Below are positions 20,449 to 30,869 of a DNA stretch of 64,000 nt, piece by piece. Location: the NCBI RefSeq assembly GCF_016839145.1, contig NZ_CP069303.1, positions 4,207,001-4,271,000 of the forward strand. The letters are read 5' to 3'. This DNA is from Shinella sp. PSBB067. Lineage in GTDB: Bacteria > Pseudomonadota > Alphaproteobacteria > Rhizobiales > Rhizobiaceae. A program made the translations under genes and the position numbers. Numbering within the stretch: the stretch's first letter is position 1; the number at the start of each line of letters is the position of its first letter. Below the pieces are notes generated by a model that was not told where the DNA came from, did no database searches, and saw only the letters and a program-made list of their open reading frames with translations.

Positions 20449-20742
20449 GAAAATCCTCACGATGGGAGACGTCCGCGGCGGATGGCCGCGAAGGGGCACA
20501 TTCGTTTGCGGGGGGTCTCCATCATGGAGGGCGGGGCGCGCGACCAGCGCCAGAGACGGGGCGGACCTCGTTCATCAAGGCCGATGTCTGAGGATTTCCG
20601 TAACCGGTAAGATATTAATAAATAGCCAAGCTTCCCCGCCCCGGGATGGTTCGGCCGCGCGATTTTTCAAGCGCCGCGCGGCGAATGCGACGCCTGGTTT
20701 GCGGTCTGCCCGCCCACACTGACGCGGCGGTTGTATCCGCCG

Positions 20743-21645
20743 TCAGACAGCGGCGTCCACGGCGGGGGCGAAGGGGATGGAGGGCTGGGCGCCGGGCTTG
20801 AGGCAGGCAAGCGAGCCGGCCACGGCCGCCCGTCGAAGGGCATCCTTGAAGGCAAGGCCGGCGTCGAGCGAGGCGGCGAGATAGCCGCAGAACGTGTCGC
20901 CCGCCCCGACCGTGTCGACCGGCTCGATCTTGAGGCCCGCGGCGCGGAAGATCTCGTTCTTGCGAATGGCGACGACGCCGTCGGCGCCGAGCGTCACGAT
21001 GATCGTCTGGCCGCTTCCGGCATGGAGCCTCTGCATGGTCGCCTTGCGTTCCTCGTCGGAAAGCTCGCCCTTGCCGACGAAGAGGTCGAACTCGTTCTCG
21101 TTGGCGACGAGGATGTCGGCCATCGCGCCGAGCCGTCCGGCGGCCGCGCTGAAGGGGGCGATGTTGACGATCGAGATGACGCCCTTTTGCCTGGCGGCGA
21201 CGAGCGCGGCCTCGATGGCGGCGCTCGGGATCTCGAATTGCAGCATCAGGTAGTCGCCGCGCGACATGGCGCCGACCGCGCGCCGGGCATCCTCCTCCGC
21301 GACCGTGCCGTTGGCGCCGGGCACGACGACGATGACGTTCTCCCCGTCGTTCTCGGCAACGAGGATATGGGCCGTGCCGGTCGCCTCGGCGGCGGAGCGC
21401 ACCGCGTTGAGGTCGACGGCGGCGTCGGCGAGGAGGGCGAGCGCCTGGCTGCCCAGCCGGTCGTCGCCGACGGCGCCGGCCATGCGCACCATGGCGCCGG
21501 CACGGCGGGCGGCGAGCGCCTGGTTGGCGCCCTTGCCGCCGGCGGCGGTGGTGAAGCTGGTGCCCATCACCGTCTCGCCCGGCTTCGGCAGGCGTTCAGG
21601 CGTTGCGATGAGGTCCATATTGATGGAGCCGAGGACGGTGATCAT
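20743..21645 (-). CDS. rbsK: Ribokinase
   Basis: 300 residues of the PfkB family. The N-terminal GSINMDLI, the GGKGANQALAA motif and the C-terminal DTVGAGDTFCGYLA (anion hole and catalytic Asp) all match ribokinase. It phosphorylates ribose at O5. It stands alone between a chemoreceptor and rmuC, on the same strand as both. Ribose may come from the nucleoside hydrolase at 16.7 kb. Confidence 0.92.
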   Translation of the reverse strand: MITVLGSINMDLIATPERLPKPGETVMGTSFTTAAGGKGANQALAARRAGAMVRMAGAVGDDRLGSQALALLADAAVDLNAVRSAAEATGTAHILVAENDGENVIVVVPGANGTVAEEDARRAVGAMSRGDYLMLQFEIPSAAIEAALVAARQKGVISIVNIAPFSAAAGRLGAMADILVANENEFDLFVGKGELSDEERKATMQRLHAGSGQTIIVTLGADGVVAIRKNEIFRAAGLKIEPVDTVGAGDTFCGYLAASLDAGLAFKDALRRAAVAGSLACLKPGAQPSIPFAPAVDAAV

Positions 21646-21689
21646 GAGAGCTGCCCCTTGTCGTTTCGCCCGGACACTGCCCGAGGCGG

Positions 21690-22883
21690 TCAGTCCTCGT
21701 CAACCACCCTCAGCCGCAACTGGCCCGTCCGGCTCTCCGCCACCGCCTCCCGCGCGTGCGAAAGCTCCGAAACGGTCTCGAATTCGAGCTCGCCGATGCG
21801 CGCGCCGCGGCGCGCAAGCTTTTCCGTGGACGTCAGAATCAGGTCCACGTCCTTCTGCGCGGAGGTGAAATGGCCATGCAGCTTGCGCACCCGGTCGTCG
21901 AGCCGCGTCAAATCGTCCATCAGCCGCGCGACCTCGCCCTGGATGACATGCGCCTGCTCGCGCATCCGCTGGTCCTTGAGGAGCGATTGCAGCACCTGCA
22001 CCGAAAGCATCAGCAGCGATGGCGAGACGATGACGATGCGGGCGCGATGCGCGCGCTGCACGACGGGCTCGAAATTCTCGTGGATACTGGCGAAGATCGA
22101 TTCCGAGGGGACGAAGAGGAAGGCGGTGTCCTGCGTCTCGCCGGCAAGGAGGTATTTTTCCGAAATGTCCCGGATATGCACCTCCATGTCGCGGCGGAAC
22201 TGCTGGGCGGCGATCTTCGCGGCCTCGGGCGAGCGCCCGTCCGACATGGCGTTCCACGCCTCCAGCGGGAATTTCGCGTCGACGACGAGCGGCGGCTGGC
22301 CGTTCGGCATGCGGATGGTGCAATCGGGGCGCACGCCGTTGGAAAGCTGCGCCTGGAACTGGTAGGCGCCGGGCGGCATGGCGTCGGCGATGATCGTCTC
22401 CATGCGCGACTGGCCGAAGGCGCCGCGCGTCTGCTTGTTGGAGAGAATGGCCTGGAGCCCGACCACGTCCTTCGCCAGCGACTGGATGTTCGTCTGGGCA
22501 TTGTCGATCACCGCCAGCCGCTCCTGCAGGCGGCGGAGATTCTCGTGCGTTGCCCTGGTCTGCTCGGAGATCGACTGGCCGAGCCGCTGCGTCAGCCCGT
22601 CAAGCCGGCTGTTGATCGCCTGGTTCGTCTCGGCCTGCTTGCTGCCGAACACCTCCGCCATGGCGGCAACGCGCCCCTGCATCTCGGTCTGCGCCTTCAG
22701 GAGCTCGGAAAAGCGTAAATCCGCCATCGCTACCGCCTCCCGCTGGCGGGCCTGGCTGCGGCGCACGGAAAGGAGCCCGAAGGCCGCCAGCAGCACGGCC
22801 GCAAGCAGCACCAGAGCCGGGCCGGGACCGCCGAGCCGGTGGAGGAAGGAGGAGACGAGCGTGTCGAATGCGGGATCGATCAT
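21690..22883 (-). CDS. rmuC: DNA recombination protein RmuC
   Basis: 397 residues. One N-terminal membrane helix (ALVLLAAVLLAAFGLLSV) is followed by a coiled-coil and the RmuC nuclease-like domain with PDCTIRMPNGQPPLVVDAKF and LFVPSESIFASI. It limits inversions at short repeats in E. coli. It is divergent from def with a 112-bp gap. Confidence 0.93.
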   Translation of the reverse strand: MIDPAFDTLVSSFLHRLGGPGPALVLLAAVLLAAFGLLSVRRSQARQREAVAMADLRFSELLKAQTEMQGRVAAMAEVFGSKQAETNQAINSRLDGLTQRLGQSISEQTRATHENLRRLQERLAVIDNAQTNIQSLAKDVVGLQAILSNKQTRGAFGQSRMETIIADAMPPGAYQFQAQLSNGVRPDCTIRMPNGQPPLVVDAKFPLEAWNAMSDGRSPEAAKIAAQQFRRDMEVHIRDISEKYLLAGETQDTAFLFVPSESIFASIHENFEPVVQRAHRARIVIVSPSLLMLSVQVLQSLLKDQRMREQAHVIQGEVARLMDDLTRLDDRVRKLHGHFTSAQKDVDLILTSTEKLARRGARIGELEFETVSELSHAREAVAESRTGQLRLRVVDED

Positions 22884-22995
22884 GCCGCGACCATAGCACG
22901 GATTGCGGCGGAAACCAGATCATAACGTGAACAAATCGCCGGAGCAGCCGGTGAAGTCGATTGAAAGCGCAAAAAAACCGCGCTAAGGGAGGCGC

Positions 22996-23520
22996 ATGAC
23001 CATCAAGCCGCTGATTATCCTTCCCGATCCGATCCTCCGCCAGGTTTCCAAGCCCATCGAAACCGTCGACGGCGAGGTGAAGAAGCTCGCCGACGACATG
23101 CTGGAGACCATGTACGATGCCCCCGGCATCGGCCTTGCCGCCATCCAGATTGGCGTCGCCCGCCGCATGCTCGTGCTTGATGTTTCCAAGGACGGCGAGG
23201 ACAAGAAGCCGCTCGTCTTCATCAACCCGGAGATCGTCACCTCGTCGGATGCGCGCTCGGTCTATGAAGAGGGCTGCCTGTCGATCCCGGATTATTATGC
23301 CGAGGTCGAGCGCCCGGCATCGATCACCGTCCGGCATCTCGACCGCGAGGGCAAGGAGCAGGTGACGGAGGCCGAGGGCCTGCTCGCGACCTGTCTCCAG
23401 CACGAGATCGACCACCTCAACGGCGTGCTGTTCATCGACCATATTTCCAAGCTGAAGCGCGAGATGGTGATCCGCAAGTTCACCAAGGCGGCCAAGATGC
23501 GCGGCAGCAAGGCGCTCTGA
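22996..23520 (+). CDS. def: Peptide deformylase
   Basis: 174 residues. The three metal/active-site motifs are present: [13 protein letters not shown] and QHEIDHLNG. It removes the formyl group from nascent N-terminal methionine. It leads the def-fmt-truA cluster common in alphaproteobacteria. Confidence 0.97.
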   Translation: MTIKPLIILPDPILRQVSKPIETVDGEVKKLADDMLETMYDAPGIGLAAIQIGVARRMLVLDVSKDGEDKKPLVFINPEIVTSSDARSVYEEGCLSIPDYYAEVERPASITVRHLDREGKEQVTEAEGLLATCLQHEIDHLNGVLFIDHISKLKREMVIRKFTKAAKMRGSKAL

Positions 23521-23563
23521 GGCGGCAATAGCCGCCCCGCACCCTTTTCACGGAGGCTGACCG

Positions 23564-24505
23564 ATGGCCCTTCGCATCATCTTCATGGGCACGCCGGATT
23601 TCTCCGTCCCGACGCTGGAGGCGCTTGCCGAGGCGGGCCACGAGATCGTCGCGGTCTATTCGCAGCCGCCGCGCCCGGCCGGCCGCCGCGGCCTCGAACT
23701 GGTGAAGTCGCCGGTGCACCAGGCCGCCGAGCGGCGTGGCATTCCCGTCTTCACGCCCGTCAATTTCCGCGCGGAAGCCGACCGCGAAGCCTTCCGCGCC
23801 CATGGGGCGGATGTCGCGGTGGTGGTGGCCTATGGCCTCCTGCTGCCGGAAGCGATCCTGACCGGCACGCGCCTCGGCTGCTATAACGGCCATGCCTCGC
23901 TCCTGCCGCGCTGGCGCGGGGCGGCACCCATCCAGCGGGCGCTCATGGCGGGCGACGACGAGACCGGCATGATGGTGATGAAGATGGACAAGGGCCTCGA
24001 TACCGGCCCCGTCGCGCTCACCCGCCGCGTGGCCATAAGCGAGAACATGACGGCCGGCGCGCTGCACGATGCCCTGATGCAGGTGGGCGGCGCGCTGATG
24101 GCCGAGGCCATGGGCAGGCTGGAGGCCGGCGACCTGACGCTGACGCCGCAGGCCGAGGAGGGTGTGCTCTACGCCGCCAAGATCGACAAGGCCGAGACCC
24201 GCATCGACTTCTCGAAGCCTGCAAGCGACGTGCACAACCATATCCGCGGCCTCTCACCCTTCCCCGGCGCCTGGTTCGAGCTGCAAATCGGCGGAAAGCC
24301 GGAGCGCGTGAAGGTGCTGGCGAGCGAGCGGGCGGGCGACGGCGTGTCGAAGCCCGCCGGCACGGTGCTCGACGACCGGCTGACGGTTGCCTGCGGCGAG
24401 GGCGCGGTGCGCCTCGTGCGATTGCAGAAGGCGGGCGGCAAGCCGCTGGATGCGGCGGATTTCCTGCGCGGCACGCCGGTTTCGGCCGGCGAGGTGCTGG
24501 GCTGA
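23564..24505 (+). CDS. fmt: Methionyl-tRNA formyltransferase
   Basis: 313 residues. N-terminal formyltransferase domain with the folate-site segment [18 protein letters not shown] and a C-terminal OB-fold domain. It formylates initiator Met-tRNA. The stop overlaps the truA start (TGATG), showing translational coupling. Confidence 0.97.
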   Translation: MALRIIFMGTPDFSVPTLEALAEAGHEIVAVYSQPPRPAGRRGLELVKSPVHQAAERRGIPVFTPVNFRAEADREAFRAHGADVAVVVAYGLLLPEAILTGTRLGCYNGHASLLPRWRGAAPIQRALMAGDDETGMMVMKMDKGLDTGPVALTRRVAISENMTAGALHDALMQVGGALMAEAMGRLEAGDLTLTPQAEEGVLYAAKIDKAETRIDFSKPASDVHNHIRGLSPFPGAWFELQIGGKPERVKVLASERAGDGVSKPAGTVLDDRLTVACGEGAVRLVRLQKAGGKPLDAADFLRGTPVSAGEVLG

Positions 24506-25248
24506 TGCCGCGCTACCGGCTTCGCATCGAATATGACGGCACGCCCTATGTCGGCTGGCAGCGACAGGAGAACGGTCCTTCCGTACAGGGCGCCGTCGAG
24601 GCGGCGATCCTGTCGCTGACAGGCGAGACGGTCTCGATCCGCGGCGCGGGCCGCACGGATTCCGGCGTCCATGCCATGGGGCAGGTCGCCCATGCCGATC
24701 TTTCGCGGCACTGGAAGGAGCACACGCTGAGGAACGCCCTCAACGCGCATCTCGGCATGGCCGGCGAGCGCGTCGCGATCCTCGATGCGGCCGAAGTGCC
24801 GGACGATTTCGACGCCCGCTTCTCCGCGAAGAAGCGGCATTATCTCTACCGCATCATCTCGCGCCGCGCGCCTTTGGCGCTGGAGGCGAACCGGGCTTGG
24901 TTCGTCGCCAGGGAACTGGATCACGAGGTCATGCATGCCGCAGGCCAGGTGCTGGTCGGCAGGCACGACTTCACCACCTTCCGAGCCGCCCAGTGCCAGG
25001 CGAACAGCCCTGTGCGCACCATCGACAGGCTCGACGTGACGCGCAGCGGCGAGCTGATCGAGATCCGCGTCTCGGCGCAGAGCTTCCTGCACAACCAGAT
25101 CCGCTCCTTCGCTGGCACGCTGAAGCTGGCGGGCGAGGGCAAGTGGACGGCGGACGACGTGCGTGCCGCACTGGAGGCGCGCGACCGCAAGGCCTGCGGC
25201 CCGGTGGCGCCGCCGGACGGGCTTTACTTCATGGCGGTGGATTACTGA
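24505..25248 (+). CDS. truA: tRNA pseudouridine synthase TruA
   Basis: 247 residues. The catalytic Asp lies in [15 protein letters not shown] near residue 52. It converts U38-40 of tRNA anticodon arms to pseudouridine. It is the last gene of the def-fmt-truA operon and is followed by a rhizobial palindromic repeat. Confidence 0.97.
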   Translation: MPRYRLRIEYDGTPYVGWQRQENGPSVQGAVEAAILSLTGETVSIRGAGRTDSGVHAMGQVAHADLSRHWKEHTLRNALNAHLGMAGERVAILDAAEVPDDFDARFSAKKRHYLYRIISRRAPLALEANRAWFVARELDHEVMHAAGQVLVGRHDFTTFRAAQCQANSPVRTIDRLDVTRSGELIEIRVSAQSFLHNQIRSFAGTLKLAGEGKWTADDVRAALEARDRKACGPVAPPDGLYFMAVDY

Positions 25249-25252
25249 GCCA

Positions 25253-25359
25253 TCTAGAGCAATTCCAGCAAAAGTGTGCAGCGGTTTTGCGTCCGGAATT
25301 GCGTAGAAACAAAAGGATAGAGCGTTTTCGCGATTCGAAGAAAAGCGGAAATGCCCTAG
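25253..25359. repeat. Rhizobial intergenic palindromic repeat
   Basis: About 107 bp, starting TCTAGAGCAATTCC and ending GAAATGCCCTAG, with internal complementary stretches (CAATTCCAGCAAAA against CCGGAATTG). I recall near-identical elements between genes in many Rhizobiaceae. It fills the space between two convergent genes and overlaps the last bases of the reverse-strand gene. Confidence 0.65.
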
Positions 25360-25952
25360 CCGGGCAGCATGCCGAGGATGCGCTGCAATTCCTGCCCGAC
25401 GATCATCGGCGGCAGCACATAGATCGCGGTGATCGCCGCCGCCAGCAGGTTCTGCTTGCCGACGCACATCCAGACGAGGCGGAATTGCAGCACGACGCTC
25501 GCGCCGAATACGGCGTAGAGCAGCAGGCCGGCAAAGGGCGCGCTCTGCGGCAGGACGAGCGACAGCGCGAAGGGCAGCGCCGCCGCATAGGCGAAGGGCA
25601 CGGAAATCCAGTTGCTCGCCGTCACCACGGTTGCAAGAAACTTGCCGTAGCCGAGCAGGCGGGCCAGCGCGACGAGCAGCATGAGCGGCAGCAGCCAGCC
25701 GACAATGTCGATCAGCAGCAGCCTGATGACGAAGCCGGCGCCGGCCGGCGTGCCCGCCGGCATGCCGGCGAGATAGTAGAGCCGCCAGGACGCCCAGATG
25801 ACGGCGAAGGCCGGCAGGCACCAGGCGAAGGCCCAGAAGGAGCGGACGAGCCCGCGCAGCGTGAGGTCCAGCCAGCCGAACCCCTCCTGCTTCTGCTTCA
25901 GCAGCAGGTAGATGCCGCTCAGATAGTGGAGGACCTCGTCAAGACCGGGCAT
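25356..25952 (-). CDS. Predicted inner-membrane protein, conserved in rhizobia
   Basis: 198 residues with four to five hydrophobic helices (about residues 37-62, 72-100, 108-135, 140-160 and 168-188), no signal peptide and no catalytic motif. Its start overlaps the end of dapE by 14 bp. It is the last gene of the dapD-DUF805-dapE run. Topology resembles Yip1-type proteins, but I do not assign it. Confidence 0.7.
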   Translation of the reverse strand: MPGLDEVLHYLSGIYLLLKQKQEGFGWLDLTLRGLVRSFWAFAWCLPAFAVIWASWRLYYLAGMPAGTPAGAGFVIRLLLIDIVGWLLPLMLLVALARLLGYGKFLATVVTASNWISVPFAYAAALPFALSLVLPQSAPFAGLLLYAVFGASVVLQFRLVWMCVGKQNLLAAAITAIYVLPPMIVGQELQRILGMLPG

Positions 25953-27138
25953 CGCCGAACCAGCGCGCGATGAAGGTCTCGTAGATCACGGTCAGCGTCT
26001 CGAGATCGGCGACCGCCACCCGCTCGTCCACCATATGCATGGTCTGGCCGACGAGGCCGAATTCCACGGCCGGGCAATAGTCCTTGATGAAACGTGCATC
26101 GGAGGTGCCGCCCGTGGTCGAGAGCTTCGGTGCCCGGCCGGTCACGGCCTCGACGGCGCCCGACAGCGAGGCGATGAGCTGGTTGTTGCGCGTCAGGAAG
26201 ACATGGCTCGGCCGCTCGGCCCATTGGATGTCGTAGCGCACGGGCGTGCGGCCGGGCCGGAGCTTCTCGTCCCGCGCGGCGGCGTCGAGCCGGCGCACGA
26301 TCTCGGCCATCACGGTCTCGGCGGTCCAGGCGTCGTTGAAGCGGATGTTGAAGCTGGCGCTCGCCTCGGCCGGCACGACGTTGGTGGCGCGGTTGCCGAT
26401 GTCGATGGTCGTCACTTCGAGGTTCGAAGGCTGGAAGTTCTCCGTGCCGGCGTCGAAGGGCGGGTGCATCAGCGCGTCGGTGAGCGCGATCACGCCGCGC
26501 ACCGCATTGTCGGCAAGGTGCGGATAGGCGGCGTGGCCCTGCACGCCACGCACGGTAAGCGTGCCGGAGACGGAGCCGCGCCGGCCGATCTTGATCATGT
26601 CGCCGAGCCGGTCCGGATTGGTCGGCTCGCCGACGAGGCAGGCGTCCCAGCGCTCGCCCCGCTCGGCCGCCCATTGCAGGAGCTTGACCGTGCCGTTGAC
26701 GGCCGGGCCTTCCTCGTCGCCGGTGATGAGGAAGGAGACGGAGCCCCTTGGCGGACCGTTTTTCTCGATATGGCGCGCGACGGCGGCGACGAAGCAGGCG
26801 ATGCCACCCTTCATGTCGACGGCGCCGCGGCCGAACATCTCGCCGCCGGAAATCTCCGCGCCGAACGGGTCATGCGTCCAGGCGGCCGCATCGCCGACGG
26901 GCACCACGTCCGTATGGCCGGCGAACATCAGGTGCGGGCCCTCGGTGCCGATGCGGGCATAGAGGTTCTCGATATCGGGCATGCCGGGCTCGCGGGCGAC
27001 CATGCGCTCCACCGTGAAGCCGAGCGGCTCTAGCATGGCGGCAAGCGCCGTCAGCGCGCCGCCTTCGGCCGGCGTCACGGAAGGGCAGCGGATGAGGGTC
27101 GCGAGGTTTTCGATCGGGTCGGCGGAGGTCATGGGCAT
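25939..27138 (-). CDS. dapE: Succinyl-diaminopimelate desuccinylase
   Basis: 399 residues (or 397 from the second ATG at 27132). M20 metallopeptidase family: FAGHTDVVPVGD, GRGAVDMKGGIA, TGDEEGPA and CLVGEPTN carry the two-zinc ligands and the catalytic Glu. It yields LL-diaminopimelate in lysine and peptidoglycan synthesis. dapD lies just upstream, separated only by a DUF805 gene. Confidence 0.96.
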   Translation of the reverse strand: MPMTSADPIENLATLIRCPSVTPAEGGALTALAAMLEPLGFTVERMVAREPGMPDIENLYARIGTEGPHLMFAGHTDVVPVGDAAAWTHDPFGAEISGGEMFGRGAVDMKGGIACFVAAVARHIEKNGPPRGSVSFLITGDEEGPAVNGTVKLLQWAAERGERWDACLVGEPTNPDRLGDMIKIGRRGSVSGTLTVRGVQGHAAYPHLADNAVRGVIALTDALMHPPFDAGTENFQPSNLEVTTIDIGNRATNVVPAEASASFNIRFNDAWTAETVMAEIVRRLDAAARDEKLRPGRTPVRYDIQWAERPSHVFLTRNNQLIASLSGAVEAVTGRAPKLSTTGGTSDARFIKDYCPAVEFGLVGQTMHMVDERVAVADLETLTVIYETFIARWFGDARS

Positions 27139-27217
27139 GCGTCACGGCACCTGAAAGGGAGAGAATCGAGGTGTAGCCGATCGTTCGGGGCCTGTCACGC
27201 GCGGCCGATGCGCGCGC

Positions 27218-27604
27218 TCAATCCTTCGGCCGGTCGGGCAGGCGGCCGTAGTCGTTCGGGCCGGGCGTGCCGGGCCAGACGAGGAAGACGAAGAGCGCGA
27301 GGAAGGAGATGGCGGGAATGAACAGGCAGATGATCAGCGGCAGCGGCAGGTTCATGTCGTGCAGCCGCTTGATCGTCAGCAGGATGGAGGAGACCGTCGA
27401 GACGATGGCGACGATGAAGAAGGCGAAGGCCCAGAACAGGAAGGCCGAGTCTTCCTTCGGTACGACGACGATGCGGGTGAGCGCCGCCGAAAGCAGCATC
27501 AGCCAGAAGGCCCAGCCGAGCGCGAAGGGCACGCGGCTGAGGCGGCCGGACCAGCCGAAGAAGAGCCAGGCAAGGGTCGGTCCCCGCTCTTGCCCGGCCG
27601 CCAT
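27218..27604 (-). CDS. DUF805 family membrane protein
   Basis: 128 residues. It has the family pattern FFGWSGRLSRVPFALGW at the N-terminus and RLHDMN in the middle, with four predicted helices. Function unknown. It starts 3 bp after the dapD stop and precedes dapE, so it is in the lysine operon. That position is shared by several rhizobia. Confidence 0.85.
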   Translation of the reverse strand: MAAGQERGPTLAWLFFGWSGRLSRVPFALGWAFWLMLLSAALTRIVVVPKEDSAFLFWAFAFFIVAIVSTVSSILLTIKRLHDMNLPLPLIICLFIPAISFLALFVFLVWPGTPGPNDYGRLPDRPKD

Positions 27605-27607
27605 GGA

Positions 27608-28465
<858 letters not shown>

Positions 28466-28640
28466 CGGAATTCCTTAAACTTCGACGCTTATTTTCGATT
28501 GTCGGGATGCCGGAAGGTCGATTTCATCAATCAGCAAGATGCTCTAGAGCAAGTGCCGGGAAAGATGAAGCCCCTTTCCGGCAGATACTGTCGCACGGGC
28601 GAACTGGTAATCCCGTGAGATGTGAAAGCAGGAAAACGAG

Positions 28641-29534
28641 ATGGCAAGATTGAAGAAGAAGAGCCTGCGCCGGAAGGACGGCGTCTGGGATCCGTTGGCA
28701 GACAGCGCGCAGGACAAGCACCGCGCCGCCGTGGTGCCGCAGACGCCGCAATCGGCAAATCCCGCCTACCGGCTCGCCTATGTCGACGACGACTTCCTCT
28801 GCCGCGAGGAATTGCGCCCGGTGCGCCTGCAGCTCGAACTGCTGAAGGTCGAGATGATGCTCGCCGAGCGCGGCATCAAGTCGACCGTCGTCATGTTCGG
28901 CGGCGCGCGCATTCCCGCCCCCGGCCAGGAAGCCTGGGCGGCGCGCAACGAGACGCAGCGCGTCAATCTGGAGGCGGCCTCGGTCTATTACGAGGAAGCC
29001 CGCAAATTCGCCCGCATGTGCTCGCAAAGGTCGGCCGAGCTCGGTTTCAAGGAATATGTCGTCGTCACCGGCGGCGGGCCGGGCGTCATGGAGGCGGGCA
29101 ACCGCGGGGCGGCCGATGTCGGCGCGCCCTCGATCGGCCTCAACATCGTGCTGCCGCACGAGCAGGCGCCGAACGCCTATGTCACGCCGGAGCTCAGCTT
29201 CAACTTCCACTATTTCGCGGTCCGCAAGATGCACTTCCTGCTGCGCGCCAAGGCCGTGACGGTCTTCCCCGGCGGCTTCGGCACGATGGACGAACTGTTC
29301 GAGACGGTGACGCTGATGCAGACCGGCCGCATGGCGCTGGTGCCGCTGATCCTGTTCGGCAGGGAATTCTGGCACAAGATCATCGATTTCGAAGCGCTCG
29401 CCGCCTTCGGCACGATCGCGCCCGGCGACGTCGAGCTGATGCAGTTCGTCGAGACGGCGGACGAGGCCTGGGACATCATCGTGAAGTTCTACGAGAAGCT
29501 GGAAGCCGAGCAGGCGGCCGCCGCGCACGGCTGA
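28641..29534 (+). CDS. LOG-family protein (TIGR00730 type)
   Basis: 297 residues. The nucleotide-binding signature appears as VVTGGGPGVMEAGNRGA and the catalytic PGGFGTMDELFE motif is intact. Relatives release free cytokinin from the riboside monophosphate or act as AMP/pyrimidine nucleosidases. The Lys/Arg-rich N-terminal extension (about 60 residues) precedes the Rossmann domain. The specific substrate in this organism cannot be read off. Confidence 0.88.
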   Translation: MARLKKKSLRRKDGVWDPLADSAQDKHRAAVVPQTPQSANPAYRLAYVDDDFLCREELRPVRLQLELLKVEMMLAERGIKSTVVMFGGARIPAPGQEAWAARNETQRVNLEAASVYYEEARKFARMCSQRSAELGFKEYVVVTGGGPGVMEAGNRGAADVGAPSIGLNIVLPHEQAPNAYVTPELSFNFHYFAVRKMHFLLRAKAVTVFPGGFGTMDELFETVTLMQTGRMALVPLILFGREFWHKIIDFEALAAFGTIAPGDVELMQFVETADEAWDIIVKFYEKLEAEQAAAAHG

Positions 29535-29550
29535 GGGGCCTTTCATAAAA

Positions 29551-29575
29551 GACGCCCCGGCCTCGCCGGGGCGTC
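29551..29575. terminator. Hairpin after LOG-family gene
   Basis: GACGCCCCGGC paired with GCCGGGGCGTC around CTC, 17 bp past the stop. The preceding TAAAA gives a T-run only on the reverse strand, so forward termination is plausible but not textbook. Confidence 0.55.
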
Positions 29576-29608
29576 AGCTTGTCGACAAACCTTGCTCCAT
29601 CCACTGCC

Positions 29609-29692
29609 GTCATCCTCGGCCTTGTGCCGAGAATCTGCCAGCGCATTGAAAATGGAGACGTCGCAGATGCTCGGGACAGGCCCGGGCATGAC
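29609..29692. repeat. Rhizobial inverted-repeat element
   Basis: Left arm 29609-29639 starts GTCATCCTCGG and right arm 29663-29692 ends GGGCATGAC; the two arms are imperfect reverse complements over about 30 bp. This sequence type (GTCATCCTCGG...) is common between genes in alphaproteobacteria. It is flanked by the two CCCCGG hairpins at 29551 and 29727. Confidence 0.65.
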
Positions 29693-29726
29693 GAAAGAGA
29701 GGTTGTCGCACTTTATCAGTAGTCTG

Positions 29727-29751
29727 AACGCCCCGGCGAGGCCGGGGCGTT
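29727..29751. terminator. Hairpin downstream of EF-hand gene
   Basis: AACGCCCCGGC paired with GCCGGGGCGTT around GAG. It lies 28 bp past the reverse-strand EF-hand stop and shares its stem sequence with the 29551 hairpin. No long T-run on the reverse strand. Confidence 0.5.
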
Positions 29752-29778
29752 GCAGTCGGATGTGATCGCCGAAATTGC

Positions 29779-30732
29779 CTATTTTTTGTGGCGCTTGCCC
29801 ATCTCGTCCACGGTGATGAAGCCGTCGCCGTTGCGGTCGCGCTGCTTGAACATCGCGGTCGCGGCGGCCTGCATCTCCGCCTTGGTCAGCGTGCCGTTCT
29901 TGTCGGCGTCGGCGCGTTCGAACATGCGGGCGCCCATGCGGTCCATGTGTGCGTCGCGAAGCGCCGCCCGGGCGGCGTCCCTCGCTTCGCCCTCGCTCGC
30001 CTTGACCTCGCGGAAGGCCTTGCGGGCGTCGCGGAAGGCTTCGCGCCTGGCGTCGACCTCTGCCTTCGTCACCTCGCCGTTCTTGTCGGCATCGAAGCGC
30101 TCGAACATCCGCGTGGCGCTCGCCAGCATCTCGTCCTGCGAGATCTTGCCGTCCTTGTTCGTGTCGAGCCGGTTCAGCATGCGCTCGGCGCGCTTCTCGC
30201 CGCCCTTGCCATGATGCCACTTGCCCTTGCCCGGACGGGCGTCGGCGGTATCGAGCACGCCGTCCTTGTTGCTGTCGCGCCGCTCGAAGATCTTTTCCGC
30301 CGCGGCGAGCACTTCGGCCTCGGAGAGCGTGCCGTTCCTGTCACTGTCGGCCTGCTCGAACATCCTGCCGGCGCCCGGCAGCATGTAGGGGCCGCCGGCC
30401 CGCAGCGTCTCACGGGCCTTGTCCTTGTCCGCCTTGCCCGCCTCGCGAACGGCCTTGCGGGCATCCTTGAAGGCCTCGTGGCGCGCCTTGATCTCGTCCT
30501 TCGTCACCTGACCGTTGCCGTCGGCATCGAAGGCCTTGAAGGCGGTGGCGACATTCGCCTTGAACTCGGTAAGCGAGACCTTGCTGTCCTTGTCGGCGTC
30601 GAGGCGCTCGATCATCGCGGCATGGCGGTGATGATGCTTGCCTTCGCCCTTGGCGGCGAAGGCGGGGGCGGCTGCGCCCGAGAAAACGAGGGCGGCGGCG
30701 ACGGCGCCGAGAAGAAGTTCCTTTTTGGCCAT
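29779..30732 (-). CDS. Secreted multi-EF-hand calcium-binding protein
   Basis: 317 residues. ATG 30732 follows GAAAGGAACG; a signal peptide (AKKELLLGAVAAALVFSGAA then APAFAA) comes first, then a His-rich HHHRH. Eight EF-hand-like loops are readable: DADKDSKVSLTE, DADGNGQVTKDE, DSDRNGTLSEAE, DSNKDGVLDTAD, DTNKDGKISQDE, DADKNGEVTKAE, DADKNGTLTKAE and DRNGDGFITVDE. The two halves look like a duplicated block with KARHEAFKDARKA- and DARREAFRDARKA-like helices. Periplasmic calcium binding is inferred. It resembles rhizobial calsymin-like proteins in general design, but identity to calsymin is not claimed. Confidence 0.85.
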   Translation of the reverse strand: MAKKELLLGAVAAALVFSGAAAPAFAAKGEGKHHHRHAAMIERLDADKDSKVSLTEFKANVATAFKAFDADGNGQVTKDEIKARHEAFKDARKAVREAGKADKDKARETLRAGGPYMLPGAGRMFEQADSDRNGTLSEAEVLAAAEKIFERRDSNKDGVLDTADARPGKGKWHHGKGGEKRAERMLNRLDTNKDGKISQDEMLASATRMFERFDADKNGEVTKAEVDARREAFRDARKAFREVKASEGEARDAARAALRDAHMDRMGARMFERADADKNGTLTKAEMQAAATAMFKQRDRNGDGFITVDEMGKRHKK

Positions 30733-30869
30733 GGTCGTTCCTTTCATCCATCCTTGTCCCTTGGGGGCAGGATAGGGGGAACGCCGGCGGGCGCCAGTTA
30801 CAAATTGGTAATTCAACCTTTTGACCGGAAAAGGCTTTTTCCGTGTCCGCAATGGGGCTCCCGCGCCGG

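Noticed and set aside
18106..20610. 834-codon forward open frame opposite the first chemoreceptor
   Set aside because: It is antisense to a well-supported receptor gene; the protein is Gly/Arg/Asp-rich with no motifs, as expected from GC-rich third positions.
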